DNA of 64,000 nucleotides from Xanthostigma xanthostigma (GCA_963575645.1 OY754466.1:45850001-45914000), one strand, 5' to 3'. Counted from the stretch's first letter, positions 29,557 through 44,009 are shown. The notes: generated by a model from the letters alone, not told the origin. Numbers and translations: made by a program.

Positions 29557-29950
29557 TACTAATGAAAAACAATGATTATTATGCCTTGATAATTTAGTTT
29601 GCACAATAGGTGTTTGAATGCTGTTATCACTGTTTGTACATTTTTAACAAGAGTGTTTGATTGCATACGTATAGCCTTCGCACGTGCCAATACACATACG
29701 GATCGTGTAAGAGCTTCGCTTTGTTTTGCCAAGTGCGCGTCTTCGACTAGCGGGCGTACTTTGGTCACCGATTATTGCGATTTTGTCTTTTATTGGTGGC
29801 TTTCTTTCCTTGATATTCTATTACTAAACTTGAAAAAGCTGATAAATCGATTTTAGTAAAAAAATTTAATTCCGGAACCTTCCTGAATACAACGGAGTCG
29901 AAATTATTGAAATCGTTTCTTCGAGAAGTTACGCCTAAACACGCCTATAA

Positions 29951-31080
<1,130 letters not shown>

Positions 31081-31089
31081 TTGAATTTT

Positions 31090-33242
31090 GGCATTATCTT
31101 CAAAACTGAGAACATTCCCGTGGTCCCAACACCGAAAACCCCTCCGAGTGTCCCGATCGTGCGAGAAACGGTTATTACTTATTCATCGTATAATCTAGAT
31201 TTTTCTTCGTCATTTTATACTTTTTGGATTACTAATATTATTCTATTTGATGACGCATACTGCTTCGCTTGTTTTGCTGTTTTATCTAAATATAGTTTCA
31301 TTGTTTCGTTTTGTTTGCTACTGACAAAGTCTAGATATTATTAATCCTGACTTGCAAACGTGCGGAGTGTACGTTTGTTTTAGCGTTTTCTTTTGTTTTC
31401 GACAAATGAAAATGCCTACAATAATATCTGCGTTGCTGCAGAACGAAAGTAATAATCATCGTTTAACTAATTCCGATTACGCAGCGTCATTTTCCATGAA
31501 AGCTTTTGTTAACTTCTTTCAACTTACGCTATTCGGATTTTCATAAAACCGTTGAATCTTCTGAAACTTGTATTTAACCTTTTGCTATTTAAATGGAAAG
31601 ATGAAATCAAATAATATTTAAAAACAATTTCATGGATTTTATTGCGTTTATTTCTATTGAGCAAAAAAAACTATTCAAATCGCCCGCGCGTTTGCCCGCT
31701 CTACGTGTGTGATCTTACCGCCCGGAATAGGTAATCTTATTTTCCGCATTTTTTGAACAACGGCGAATTTGCGTTGGGATTATTATAGTCTCATTGCTGT
31801 TTATCGTGGAAAAATCTAGAAGGGTTGTTTACTGATAAATAGAAAACCGTGATCGGAACAGTTGACTGGAAAAAAAGCTGTCCCAAGATTTGAAACAAAT
31901 CAAGTCAGATACAAGCGTTTAAAAACAATACGATGGAGAGCCCTACCATTTATTTCACTTGTGCACGAACAACATTTCCTGAAAGATGACATGACATCTT
32001 ATGATCTTTTCATACGCATGCGAGTAAAATCTTCAGTTTCGACTGTATTTTTTTTTCTAAACAATAAACTTGTGAACAAAGGAAATTAGTCCATCTGAGG
32101 TCAACGAATCGTCGATAATGTTGATTGTTGAGTGAAATTTGGCACGCTATACCGGTAGATCGTTGTCCTGGCAAACATCCATACTAATTAATAATATTAT
32201 GTTTATTTACGTCCGCCTTTATTATAATAATAAAAAAAATAAATAAATAAAGCGTTTTCAGACGTCATAAGTTACAACTCCTACTTCTGATGGGATTTAC
32301 AAGATTGTTTTTTTTTTTTTGTATCAGATTTGACGCACTTTATAATATTGTAAAATTAATATATCGTTTTTCAAGGTCAAGGAAAATGTTCTAAAAATAC
32401 ACTTGGAGAGATTTATATTATAATTTCTTGAACTTTAGTCGATATAAAACTGTTCAAAGAAGTTCTGAAAGAAGTTTTGGTTAGTGGTGCGCTATTTCGA
32501 ACTGTAATTTCCAAACTGACAAAATACAGTTCATTTTTGTACCAGTGCTTACTGCTTCAGATAAATACGTATTGTGAATTATAGACGCTCGACAATCCTG
32601 GTGCCTACGCCGTATTTTTGGCATCTTACTATTTTTCATAGTACTTCAAATTGTGCATCACTTACCGAAATGGCGAATCATAAAATAATTTTTCTTGCTT
32701 GTAGGTTCCGACAAAGCATGAATAACGATCCAACAGTCCTTCCATATTGTTGCACGTCTTAAGGTTGTTTTTTTTTTTTTTAATCAGTAATCATCAATCA
32801 ATTGTTATTGTGATTATTAACAGTAGATGACATTGTAACTGACCTTGAAATTGTGCGACATTGTATATCAGGACAGCTGACAATCGCTATTTTAACCAGA
32901 CAATAAAACAAATGCATGAATCAAATAGCTAACGATCCAGATCAAGAACAAAATATCATTGATACACTTAAAGCACAAAAATGCAAACATTTTGTTAGGC
33001 TGCGAAAAGTATTGGCAGTTTTTTGTTTGTGTAACCGCAAATATTGCCATGAAAAAGAAGAAACTTTTTCCGCCAAACATGAACACTTTTCTCTCGATGC
33101 ACGTTTGTCTATCAGGAGGTGATTAAAATCAAGAAATTTTAACTTTTAAGTATTTCCTAGTTATACTGACTTGGCTAGCGAAACATGCGTCCATGGTGTG
33201 TTTTGTGGTTACTTTTTCGTATTCAATGTCTTCACACCAAAG
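31090..33242. other. No gene recognised
   Basis: Contains several short open frames (for example 31027-31344 and 32916-33122, both +) that match nothing I recognise. TTATAGACGCTCGACA at 32580 marks an end of the repeat family seen at 26236. T runs occur at about 32304-32316 and 32767-32782. Confidence 0.4.
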
Positions 33243-33250
33243 ATCCTAAG

Positions 33251-33436
33251 CAGCCCCGGATCTACGATTTTTTCGAACTGGGACAGAAACTTGATAATGG
33301 CGCCCCTTCTCTCGGAAATCGGAAAAAGGACAGATTGGGTTTGGTTTTCAATCATATTATATTATGATTTTGGCGCCCCCTTAAAACTGCCACGCGGGGC
33401 GAGTGCCCCGGTTTGCCCCAGTTGGACCCGGGGCTG
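33251..33436. mobile_element. hAT MITE with perfect 8-bp duplication
   Basis: Ends CAGCCCCGG and CCGGGGCTG are inverted. ATCCTAAG stands at 33243-33250 and again at 33437-33444, an exact 8-bp target duplication as made by hAT transposases. Only 186 bp, with no coding capacity. Confidence 0.88.
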
Positions 33437-33899
33437 ATCCTAAGAAAATATCAAATTGAAATCTATTGTTCGGTGAAAATGACAGACTTGTTTGCATCAA
33501 GTTTTAAAAATTTAGGAATTGCGACAGATCTCAAATTAAAAAACAACATTTTTCTGAAATAAGTAAACAGAAATGTTTATCCTGTTTTTAAACAGAAATA
33601 TAAATAGGAAGAAAAGTTGTAAACTGTCTATGTATATATTAATTTAAAGGAAATATTAATTTCTCAGTATTATAATTTAACTAATTTTAAGAACAAGGAA
33701 ACGATGATTTACCAAAATATATTATGAATATTTAGAATCGATTTGATTTAGTTTCTCCAAAACGCTTACACTTTTTCGTGGAAATATAGAACACGCAATT
33801 TGCTTCACAAATACAACGAAAATCGAAATGAAAAAAACAATATGCTTCTTCAATCTTCACGTAGATACACTACGTTTTGTACTGAACAAGGTGGGGGTA

Positions 33900-34617
33900 A
33901 TGATTCTTGTTAACCCTGGCGAGGCGGCCATGACTATACGTCACGGCCTTGTCGCTATCTCGCTTTAGCGTTCAGTCGACGTTCGTGTCACCTTTGTTTC
34001 GATCTCTCTCTAGAGAAGGCACAAACACTGCACAAAATACAAGTCAGCACGACGAGTGTTCAGTTTGCAGCCTGTACAGCACGGGAGTGGAGCTACGCTT
34101 TTAGAGTTTGCAGAGTATTCTTTTGTTTGATGAAAAATAATTTTCCTTGTGAAAATATTGACAATAGAAAACGTGCACAAATCTGTACTGCGTTAAATAT
34201 TGTGAAAATAAAGTGAAAAACCGTAGATTTTAAAAGATACAGACAATTTGCATCGCAGTTGATCTTGGAAAATATTGGATCGACGTAGGCAGTCAGCTGT
34301 TTTTCTAAAACGCGTGTTCACGTTTATTATTTATTTTTTTTTGACAAATAATATTTAAAAAGTAGTTTTGTGTACAATTATTACGGCAGAGGAATAGCTG
34401 TGTATTCTATTTTATCATAGTTCTTTGTGTTGTGTGTGGTTTTTATGTTTTATTTGGTTTTGTAATTAATTGTGAAATTATACGCATTTAAATTGATAAA
34501 ATGTTCTGTATTCAGTGCTTTTAACAAAAGTGTCGTTTTAATTTTAATGTGGAGTGCTCAATTCTGGACGGCGTAACACCAACTTCCCGGATTTTTTTTA
34601 ATTGAATGATTTTAAAG
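33900..34617 (+). promoter_or_regulatory. Promoter-like island and possible first exon
   Basis: GC-richer sequence with TCAGT initiator words at 33972-33976 and 34060-34064, then a long AT-rich stretch that ends in ATGATTTTAAAG followed by the donor GTAGG at 34618. The ATG (34606) would give only MILK before the intron, so the exon could equally be noncoding. No downstream exon was found. Confidence 0.35.
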
Positions 34618-37255
34618 GTAGGAAATTTCGTTGTTATAATTTTTTTGACATTACAGACGTCATGATTCAAATTCGATCCTTTGTTCGCTATACGCGCGGA
34701 ACAGTATGTGTTGCAACACTAAAAAAACTCGCACAGCTGTGAAAATTTAAAATGGTAATTTTTTGAATAAATAAAATAGCGTTTTAGTAACATACGTAGG
34801 TACATATTTTTATGATAATGGTGTTTAAAAAAGCTATGGACAGTAGACACACCCGTCATAAAAAACGTAAATCGTTTTTCTCTAGAAATTTTTTTATCGT
34901 TTGTACATAACAAGGGATTGGCAAACAAACTAACAATCATTATTTTGTTCAAGTATTGTCATAATTTTTTTTATGACAGCTGTGTTTTTTGTCTACGATA
35001 GTACGTGACGTCACTGCCAATTATTTTGGAATCGTAGACAAGGAAAAAGTGGCGTCACTAATAATATAGAAAATCGTAATAATTATGTTACTTGTCCAAT
35101 AATATTAAATTTATGTAAATTTCGTTCTCTTTCATCACTTTCATTTTAAGAATTATGATGCAAGAAAAAATGTCGCTGTAGGTTTAAAAAAGTTTCATTT
35201 CCTTCCTTAAAAAATATATTTATTATTTGTCGTGTTTTTTTTGCGATAAAGACGAATCCCGCGCGACCTTCACAGCGAGCGATTTATTCTTTGTTTTTGT
35301 AAGCTGTAATTTGTATGTTTTTTATATTTACGTTATATTAGTTAGCGCACTGTCATTCGTGTTTTCAGTGTAAAATTATTTTTTACTATAAATTAAAAAA
35401 AAAAAAACAGATAATGGGTAATAATACTTGCACCAGTTCTTAGATTCCAAAAATTGTGAGTCATGGGCTACGCCATAGTATAAACAACGTCATCACTGCA
35501 ATCTTAAAAAAACTGTAATTTTTTTATCAACATTTTGCGTTTTTGATATAAAAAGTAAATACGCCGTACGGTAATATATTTTCCATGAAAATAATAACTA
35601 CTCACAACAATTATAAACAAAAAAAAAAAGAACGCATAAACATAAAATGCATATTTATGTTGAATTTTTAAAATAAAGAGCGAACACAAAGAAAACAATA
35701 ACAATAAAAGCCTAGGTATTGAGAATTGCCATTGCGCATGTACTGTTTTTAATTTTAGAGCCGAATGAAAACCGACGGCATTTACGACAATGCACGACAG
35801 CTCAGAACAGCTGCTTTATTTTCTAATTCAGTCATAAGAATAATATTAATGAATAATTAATACACAAACACGTTTTTTTCTCGAAATTCTCAGAGCATTA
35901 ATTCATAACGATTCCGAATCGGTTTTCTTTGTCTCATGAACAGAGAAAACGCTCAAACAGCTGTCGAGAAGTTCCTTGTGCGGTGTTGAACACGACTTCT
36001 CTACGTGAGGTATATTTACATGTGCGCTGGCCAATGGCCCGAGATCCGGGGGATTTATATTTGGTTCGCAGACGGGGCTATTTTATGACCACCACACACA
36101 TACTAATAAATAAATATCGTACCCGTATAGTTATATAGTAATTTTGTTTTGCTTTTATGAAATAACTGCGCATGGACGAAATTATTCTTTTTAAACTTTA
36201 CCTGCATTTTTGTGTATTGTTCAGTGCCGTGTGTACCTATAGAAATGTTTTTGCACTTAAAAATGAATGGCTTAGTGATGCAGATAGTCTCTGATTTTAG
36301 CTTGGATTAGTTTGACGTATATTCTAGTTTTTCTATGGCAATTCATTGTTTGCGTTTAGCAATTTATTGTTTTTTTTTTTAGTCAATAAAGAAATAATCC
36401 AATTTATGCTTTCACAAGGAGAACCTGAGTACTCTGGGGGCTTGTATCTAATAGAAAAATCATGGAAACCCCATTTAAACAACGCTCAGCTATTTTCAAT
36501 TCCATCCATATTTTCGCGCTGCATAATATACATTCTATTTTGAAAGTACCTTTTTGAATGTGGTGATTATGCATAATTATCAACAATTTTTTTTGGTTTT
36601 TGCACATCCCGCTAACGTACAAGTTGATATATCTACATAGATTAATTTTGCACGAAATCCTTTCAAACGGAAAATTGTGTTCTATAAGATGGAACAATTT
36701 TTAGAATGATTCAAATTCGTCCTAAAATACCTCAGGTCTGCACGTACATACGTCCGAGCTGTACAGATCGCAGGTCTGTTGATGAAATTTTTCAAATTAA
36801 TTTTCATCCACTTCCAGACGTCCGAATAATTTGAAATTTGGCACACGTATTAAAAACCTATGACAATACCAATAAGTTATATAAATATTTCTAATCAATA
36901 TATAAATAATTTAAATAAATTGATTACTTGACTTTAAAACTTATTGTAAGCATACTAACGAGCCGTGCAACGCGCCTATATACGTTGCGTTGCCTACCCG
37001 CAGGCGTGATTTTTAGTGATATACCTAATTAAAATTATAACTTAAAAAAACTAAACCACACGATTCTATAGCAGCGTGCACTAAAAAATAAAAATAATAT
37101 TTAATTTTTAAGGTTTTGTTTTGCATTAGGATGTCTTCTGATATGATATGATTTAATTATTCTTATTCGTTTTATTTCCATTGACATTTATTGAGACGCA
37201 TTCGTCTGTTTGTAAACAAAAATCAGTCATAAAAAAACAATTTTTTATCAAACAG
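34618..37255. other. No gene recognised
   Basis: AT-rich. GTCTACGAT with GACGTCACT at about 34993-35016 is partly inverted at 35030-35060 (AATCGTAGAC, GGCGTCAC), a small imperfect hairpin. Open frames at 35504-35704 (-), 35929-36138 (+) and 36404-36697 (-) look random. Confidence 0.4.
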
Positions 37256-37261
37256 TGGGCC

Positions 37262-37959
37262 AACTTTTGCCGGGTGCAAAAGAACGAATGGGGAAGGAAG
37301 GGACATGAGTATGCACATTCATCTTAGTTTACCGAGATGAATGTTGTGTCCAAACTTCATAATGATCGGAGTTACCGTTCAAAAGTTTTTGTCGTTAAAA
37401 TGCAGTATTTATACTTTTTTTAAGTAATAAATTAATATAATAAATATTTAATTGAAAACACTAGGAAAATTATTTTTATATAGGTACCTATAGTTGTAAC
37501 AGTCTTAAATGAGCTATTATAATTAGATTTATTTAATTTAGTCGTAATAAAATTTAAAAAAAATTGAAAAGTAAGCCTCAGAAGAAAGCAATGTAGAAAA
37601 TAAAAATATATTCGTCAACGTGGGGCTTGAACCCAAGACCCTGCATTAAGAGTCTTACGCTCTACCGACTGAGCTATCCGGGCTCGTGAACGTAACGCGC
37701 TAATATTGCAATATTTAGTTAAGGCATTTCACCTGCGATAATATTTGTCGGACGGACAAATTTTGAGATACGTCTTGCAACATTTTTCATTGATGCTCCG
37801 CTCCAATTGGCCGTAGCGTGATATTATATAGCCTATAGCCTTCCTCGATAAATGGGCTGTCCAACAAAAAAACATTTTTTCAATTCGAACCGATAGTTTC
37901 TGAGATTAGCGCGTTCAACCAAACAAACAATCTCTTCAGCTTTATATATTAGTATAGAT
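37262..37959 (+). repeat. RTE-like dispersed repeat, copy R4, with tRNA-Lys-like module
   Basis: Has the R1 body (GATCGGAGTTACCGTTC and TATATTAGTATAG). As in R2, the shared sequence breaks off after GTTTTTGTCG, is followed by an insert of about 350 bp with a minus-strand tRNA-like sequence, and resumes at GTCGGACGGACAAATTTTGAG. Confidence 0.78.
37612..37683 (-). repeat. tRNA-Lys(CTT)-like SINE head
   Basis: Minus strand: GCCCGGATAGCTCAGTCGGT, then AGAGC, an anticodon loop CTCTTAA (anticodon CTT, lysine), GGGTCTTGGGTTCAAGCCCC and GTTGACG. D and T arms are good. The anticodon stem (TAAGA against TGCAG) and acceptor stem pair poorly. Being inside repeat R4, it is read as a tRNA-Lys-derived module, not a tRNA gene. 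Confidence 0.72.
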
Positions 37960-38542
37960 TCGAACGATCGTGGTGATTTTTGTCCTTGTTTGGACCGTGG
38001 AATAATCAGCTGTGTTGTCGGTAACAGCAAATTGTTGGGCGCTGTAGAACAATAATTATTATATAACACATAAATAATGTCTAGACTTTGGCCATTGTTC
38101 ACTCTAAAATCCATCGAAACGGACAATGTCAGTGCACTCACGGCAACAGCTCGCAGCCACCGCATGCAATCGGCTGCCCGTATGTATATTATAGTAATTA
38201 TATCACGTCATCAGACGAATCTCCCCCTGTTTTTAAATAACGCATATATGGAATCCACCCCGTGCAGTGCAGGAAGTGTACACAGGTGATGTTTGCGCAA
38301 ACTTTAACGCGCATGTGAGTGCATGGGAATTTGCGCCGAAGTTTTAAAAGGTCGCTGCAATACCCCTGACATCGATATATCTTTAAACTTTATCGGCTCT
38401 CTTGAAGCGAAAATGTTACGTTGTAAAAATATTACTACGGTTTTTTCGAAGTTCAACTTTTCGACCAAAAGGAGTTTAGTAGATACAGAGAAGCGTCGGT
38501 TATCCGAACTAAATTAGAACATATGCTATAATATGTTCTAAC

Positions 38543-39061
38543 TAGTGATGTGCCGGGTATCCGTATCCGCGGATATCCGAGGGAGAAGAAAGATCCGTAT
38601 CCGTTAGTTTTATGGCGGATCTTTTACCTTATTAATTTTCAGTTCATAGATGAAATTTTATATATACCTATAGGTGATTAGGTAATAATGAAAAACTATT
38701 AAATTCCATTCAGATTATTTTTTATTTTTTAAAATCGTATTTGGCACCTTTATATTGCAAAAATTTATCGTAGTGAGTGCCATACATACATAACTCAAAG
38801 GTACTAATAAAAAACTATCTTTATAATGAGATATTGCACATCGATCTTTGGAAAGAGACAATCTGTTATGAGAGTTAACTCTTAAAGAAATCAATAACTT
38901 TTTCCCATAACAGATAGTCTCTTTCCAAAGGTCGAAGTGCAATATTTACCGCCGCGTACTCTAAGAAAGCTAAGATCCGTATCCGCGGATCTTGAAACCA
39001 AATATCCGTATTCAGATCCGTATCCGCGGATATGTATTTTTAACGATCCGGCACATCACTA
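38543..39061. mobile_element. hAT MITE (TAGTGATGTGCCGG family), copy 1
   Basis: Ends TAGTGATGTGCCGG and CCGGCACATCACTA are inverted, and ATCCGTATCCGCGGAT words repeat near both ends. GTTCTAAC is duplicated exactly at 38535-38542 and 39062-39069 (8 bp, hAT). At 38833-38946 it carries a separate hairpin with arms TCTTTGGAAAGAGAC and GTCTCTTTCCAAAGGTCG. A second copy lies at 59082. Confidence 0.9.
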
Positions 39062-39786
39062 GTTCTAACCTTTCTGCGAGCGATAATAGATATGTTCCAA
39101 GCAGCCAGCAAACGGTAATGAAACCGTCACTGTCATGCGCAGTAGCTAAAACGTGTTCCAAAACCGACACAAACAGCTTGAAGCTCAGGTCACGCGCCTG
39201 CGTATAATGATTGCGAATCAGCGTTACTGATGGTTTTCTCAATATTTGTAAATCAATTCAGAAGAAAAAAGCACTGCTTGACTGCTTTATCGGCGTGCGC
39301 TGACCAAATGGTTGGGATATACGTGGATAGATGGAATAGTTTAACTGGGGAAAATACTCAACAAATACGGTGGAGCCGAAGGTTCCACCACTGTTGTTGC
39401 TGCCGTGTTTCATCTCAATCACGTACGGGGCCGCAGGTAACTGCTAGTTTCCTATAGAGAAACTTGTTTGTCTTTTGACACTTATAAAAATCCACTTTCT
39501 TACAGGTCTAACAATGCATTTTTAAAGTGCCTTTTCAAGTTTTCAGTCCATCTGTTGTTTGTGTGACAAATTTCGTTTTATTGTTTGATTTAATCGCTTT
39601 GATATCGTTTCATTAGTACCATGTCAAAGCTGCTATCTCTTTATCATTTAAGACCTTATGGTGTGATTCTATAATATGAATTTGTGACACTCCAAAGTTC
39701 ACAATCGTGTCATGTCTCACTTTAATTCGTGTAATGTTGAGTTTGTTAGAAAGTGACAACGGCACTGTATAATTTCTAATATTTTC

Positions 39787-40044
39787 AATAAATAAATTAT
39801 CGACCAATTTTTCAGACAATATATTAACAAAAAAATATATAATTAATACATTAACGTTTCGATATTAATAACTTTGAACGAATTTTATTAAAAAAAACTA
39901 ATTAGAAACTCAATATTAATAATTTTTATATTTTTTAGATCAGTTCTGAAGAAGGTCCAAATCCGGATCGAAACGTTAATGTATTAATTATATATTTTTT
40001 TGTTAATATATTGTCTGAAAAATTGATCGATAATTTTATTTATT
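39787..40044. repeat. Inverted repeat with hammerhead-like core in its loop
   Basis: Arms of about 78 bp (39787-39864 and 39966-40044) match nearly perfectly; both contain ACATTAACGTTTCGAT in opposite sense and ACAATATATTAACAAAAA. The loop holds CTGAAGA (39946-39952), GGTCCAAATCCGGATC and GAAA (39970-39973). This looks like two inverted copies of one element end, one of them shorter. Confidence 0.6.
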
Positions 40045-41912
40045 GAAGAGTTCTAATCAGACGTTAATTAAAGATTTGAATTTCTAATATTGACTATACG
40101 AAATAGTATCATGATCCGTATATAAATATAATTTGTGTTTAGAATTGTGTAAATATTTTAAAATAATTTTTATGAGGCAGATGCAAGACCGATTTTTAAG
40201 GGAATCTGTCCCTTTTTGATGCTCAATGAATAACATTAATCAAAATAAGGTTTTCTTCCTTCCAAACAATGGATTCGTGAACATTTGTTGAACAAAAACT
40301 ATCAAAATGAAATTTTCTTCTTTTAGTGGTTTTGTTGATGAACACAACGTATTTTGGAGTAAAGTTAAGTTTTCTTCTTCTGAATCACTTGATGAAGAGA
40401 ATTGGTTAAAATGGTCTCTTCCTCAATGCATTTTTCGTGTTCTTTGTCTAATCAGTAATATTAATTAAAAGCCGATTTTCTTCCTCCCTGTGAGTTTTTC
40501 ACGAAAGCATCAAGATTTTTTTTTATTCGATGAATGACTGAATATCTTTACGGAGCCTATAAGTTTTCTTCTTTCCAGACTTCAAATTAAATATCTTTCT
40601 CTGGTTTTATTCGTTGTACTGTAGTACGGTGTGCATTCGCTGTTATCACTCAAGTCATACAATAATTTCATGACTGATAACGGATTTTATGTATATTTGT
40701 GACGTGGTTTATTATCATTCGCTTGAACCTTATTTAATGTACAAAATATCATATTTTATTATTCTGTATAAATATTTCTGTGCGCGCGCGCGTCAAATTG
40801 CGTATATTGTGATGCAATAATTGGGTCAAATGTCGTTAACATCATTATTGTCGAAAATAGGGATGGGATTATTACCCGGCCATTTCGTTCTCTGATATCT
40901 TTCGAATTACTTAACAAAAGTTGAAAGATTGGTGGTAATGGATTCATTAACTTTGAAAAAACCGGCAAGCGCGAGGGTTCCGTACAAACTTGTAGGTATG
41001 TAAATAGCTCGTCTATCATGGGAATCGAGTCTCGAAGATTTTTTTTCCCGCTTAGCCGTTGGAAAACTGTTGTCCCCACAGATATTATTGTTCTGTGGTT
41101 GTCCCCATACATGGACAAACTAAGCGCGTAATTGCACTGAGTTCAGATGGACTACTGAACTGTATTGTACCTCGTGGCTATATCTGATATGCGAGTTGTC
41201 GTACCGTGTTGTATGCGAGAGTTGTCATAATATGTATAAACGGACCGGTAGCGGACGCTTCTTTTGCATTAGAACTGTTACTGTGTACGTGCGTAGCATG
41301 TTGCGGTTTAAAAACATTTTTTTTGTGATGTGTTTTTTATATTTGTATGGACTTTAATCACCCAGCCCTAGTGGTAATTGTTTATATTATATTGTAAGTT
41401 TAACCCGTGGCAACATTTCATTAGCTGATAAAATGATAAAATATTTTGTGCTGGTGTTTTCCAAGGTTGCGTTTTTCAAATAATTACCGTTTTGTGTAAA
41501 AAATTACGTAGAACTATTGAACTATGCATTTCAATAAATTATCGATTTGGTTACGAAACATTTGCAAGAAAAAACATTTAATTTTGACATTAATTGCACA
41601 TACCGCTAGGTTAGCGGTATGTGCTTTATTATCGCTTTGCGCGTCAGAGCTGACTTTCGTTCATATAAGAATTTATATGTATGCAGTTTTATTTTTGACT
41701 TTGAAATTTTCGTGTTGAATTGTGAAGGTCAGAAAACGTCGGTAAATTTTTTTAATACATATTCGATTTTTTAAAATTGCAGTAAAAAACTGTCTTTTAC
41801 ACGCTTTATATTAACTTCAATTGTAAGTCTGTATATATGTATGTTTGGTTGTAACCTTCGTTTGGACTACAGCAAGTGGTTTATTACTGTAATATAATAT
41901 GCCAGCACTGTA

Positions 41913-41998
41913 AGTACAGTGGTTAGCCGTGCGGTCTAAGGCACGGGTCTTCGCTGACGTCAACTCTCGGAATCACGGGTCGTGGGTTCTAATACGTC
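41913..41998 (+). repeat. tRNA-like (Ser/Leu-type) SINE head, interrupted
   Basis: TAGCCGTGCGGTCTAAGGC fits box A with a D arm, a long variable region follows, and GGGTCGTGGGTTCTAAT fits box B. After a 1.97-kb foldback element the T-arm region appears again (ACGTGGTTCTAATCCC at 43973-43988) and is followed by CGTCCACGCCG and an A run. This suggests a SINE split by the insertion. Confidence 0.6.
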
Positions 41999-43970
41999 TG
42001 TGAACTTAGCATCTCAAGTATCAGCATCTCACAAATAAACCGCATATAAACTGGCATCCCGCATAGTTCTACAGTTCTGGACAAGTTTTAACAATAGTTC
42101 CGTCGATTTTACTATCGAAACCGCATTTTGAAAAAATGAGATGCTAACTTCACAAATCGGATTTTTCAAGTGTCAGCATCTCACAAATAAACTGCATATA
42201 AACTGGCACCCCGCATAGTTCTACAGTTCTTGACAAGTTTTAACAATAGTTCCGTTGATTTTACTATCAAAACCGCATTTTGAAAAAATGAGATGCTAAC
42301 TTCACAAATCGAATTTTAGCATCTCATCGGTTTTCACAAATTTGAGTGAAATTAAGAAAGTTGTACTTCCTAAATATATTCTGTACATAGTTCTACCGAG
42401 TTAAAATAATTAGGATCGCTGATAATCGTAATAAGAGAAGTGAGATGCTGTGGTATAATTGTCAGTTGTATGGAGATTACGACGGATAATTATAGATCTT
42501 TTATATAAGTTGCGGAAGAGTTCTGGTTTTTTGAGTATCCTGAGAAATTACCGTTTACTGAAATAAATAAAATATCCATGAAAACGTAAGATGGTTTGTT
42601 ATAACTAAGGTTTCTACGCAGTAACAATTTCCTTAAATGATAACTGAAAGTCCCTTACACAAATTTTGAAACAGCTCTGCTTTTTAAAAATCCCAAAATT
42701 GATGGTTCATTGTTAAAAACAAATGTTCACATATGAGTGAGATACTGTGTTATAACCGGCGTTTTTGAGTTGTATAAATGTTTTGGACGATAACTAAGGG
42801 TCTGTTACAAAAGTTCCGCAAGAGTGCTGGTCTTTTGAACATCCTTAGTAATTATGTATCATTGTTGTAAACAAAATAACTATGCATACAAACGTGAGAT
42901 GCTGTGGTATAACTTTTGGTGAGCTTATCGATCTGTGTATTCAGAATGAAGCTAAACCCGATAAATCCTATAAAAACGGCTGTTAAAGTTTTGTTTTTGT
43001 TTTTACTACGCAGGTACTATTATGTTATAATATTATGTTTGTATTTTATTGTTTATGATTTTTTAAAACTTAAAAAAAAGAATTTTTTATATAAGTAGTT
43101 TTTATTTTGAAAAATGTACTTTTTCTTCTTTTTATTCGGTGTTATCATATTAATAAACGCTTTCTAAAATACTTATATATTTGATTTGCGAAAAAACCCC
43201 GATACAATTCTGGTTTCATGCAAAACCTAATAAATGAAAACAAATGTTTTTTGTTTTTTTAAGACAATAAATATTTCTTTTTATATTCAGTAAACTCATC
43301 TATATTTTTGTCTGAAAAATTGGTCAATAATTTAATTTATTGAAAATCTCATCAGTGACCTACAGGTATAATTATCGTAAAATGAAATTTATTAACTATC
43401 TAAACGATTCTGTGTGACAGATTTTAGCGATTTACTCGAAACTAGTAAAACTGGATTTGTCGGGTTTTGCATGTTTGCTCTTCAATTTTACCCCAGAATC
43501 TCACTTCCCTATGGATATTTTGGTTATTATGATTATCAGCGGTCCTAATTATTTTAACTCGGTAGAACTATGTACAGAATAGATTTAGTATGTACAACTT
43601 TCTTAATTTTACCTCTAGTACCCTCAAATTTGTGAAATCCGATGAGATGCTAAAATTCGATTTGTGAAGTTAGCATCTCATTTTTTCAAAATGCGGTTTC
43701 GATAGTAAAATCGACAGAACTATTGTTAGAACTTGTCAAGAACTGTAGAACTATGCGGGGTGCCAGTTTATATGCAGTTTATTTGTGAGATGCTGACACT
43801 TGAAAAATCCGATTTGTGAAGTTAGCATCTCATTTTTTCAAAATGCGGTTTCGATAGTAAAATTGACGGAACTATTGTTAAATCTTGTCAAGAACTATAG
43901 AACTATGCGGGATGCCAGTTTATATGCGGTTTATTTGTGAGATGCTGACACTTGAGATGCTAACTTCACA
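41999..43970. mobile_element. Foldback element with internally repeated arms
   Basis: TGTGAACTTAGCATCTCAAG at the left end is inverted at the right with one mismatch. Each arm is about 440 bp and contains two direct copies of a block of about 150 bp (CAGCATCTCACAAATAAAC ... GAAAAAATGAGATGCTAAC). Words of the type GTGAGATGCTGTGGTATAA recur in the single-copy centre (about 42441, 42733, 42892). A similar sequence, CGTGGGTTCTAAT or CGTGGTTCTAAT, flanks both sides and may be its target duplication. No transposase is seen. Confidence 0.8.
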
Positions 43971-44009
43971 CACGTGGTTCTAATCCCGTCCACGCCGAAA
44001 AAAAAGTTG

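Noticed and set aside
37612-37683. tRNA-Lys(CTT) gene
   Set aside because: The anticodon and acceptor stems do not pair properly and it sits inside a dispersed repeat with a sister copy, so it is a SINE head.
38323-38517. 64-residue open frame on + just before a hAT MITE
   Set aside because: No known motif, no splice or promoter support.
40759-41118. 119-residue open frame on -, the longest simple frame outside known genes and repeats
   Set aside because: No recognisable motif or domain, and CGCGAGGGTTCCGTACAAAC inside it is a common repeat word. Not called without transcript or homology support.
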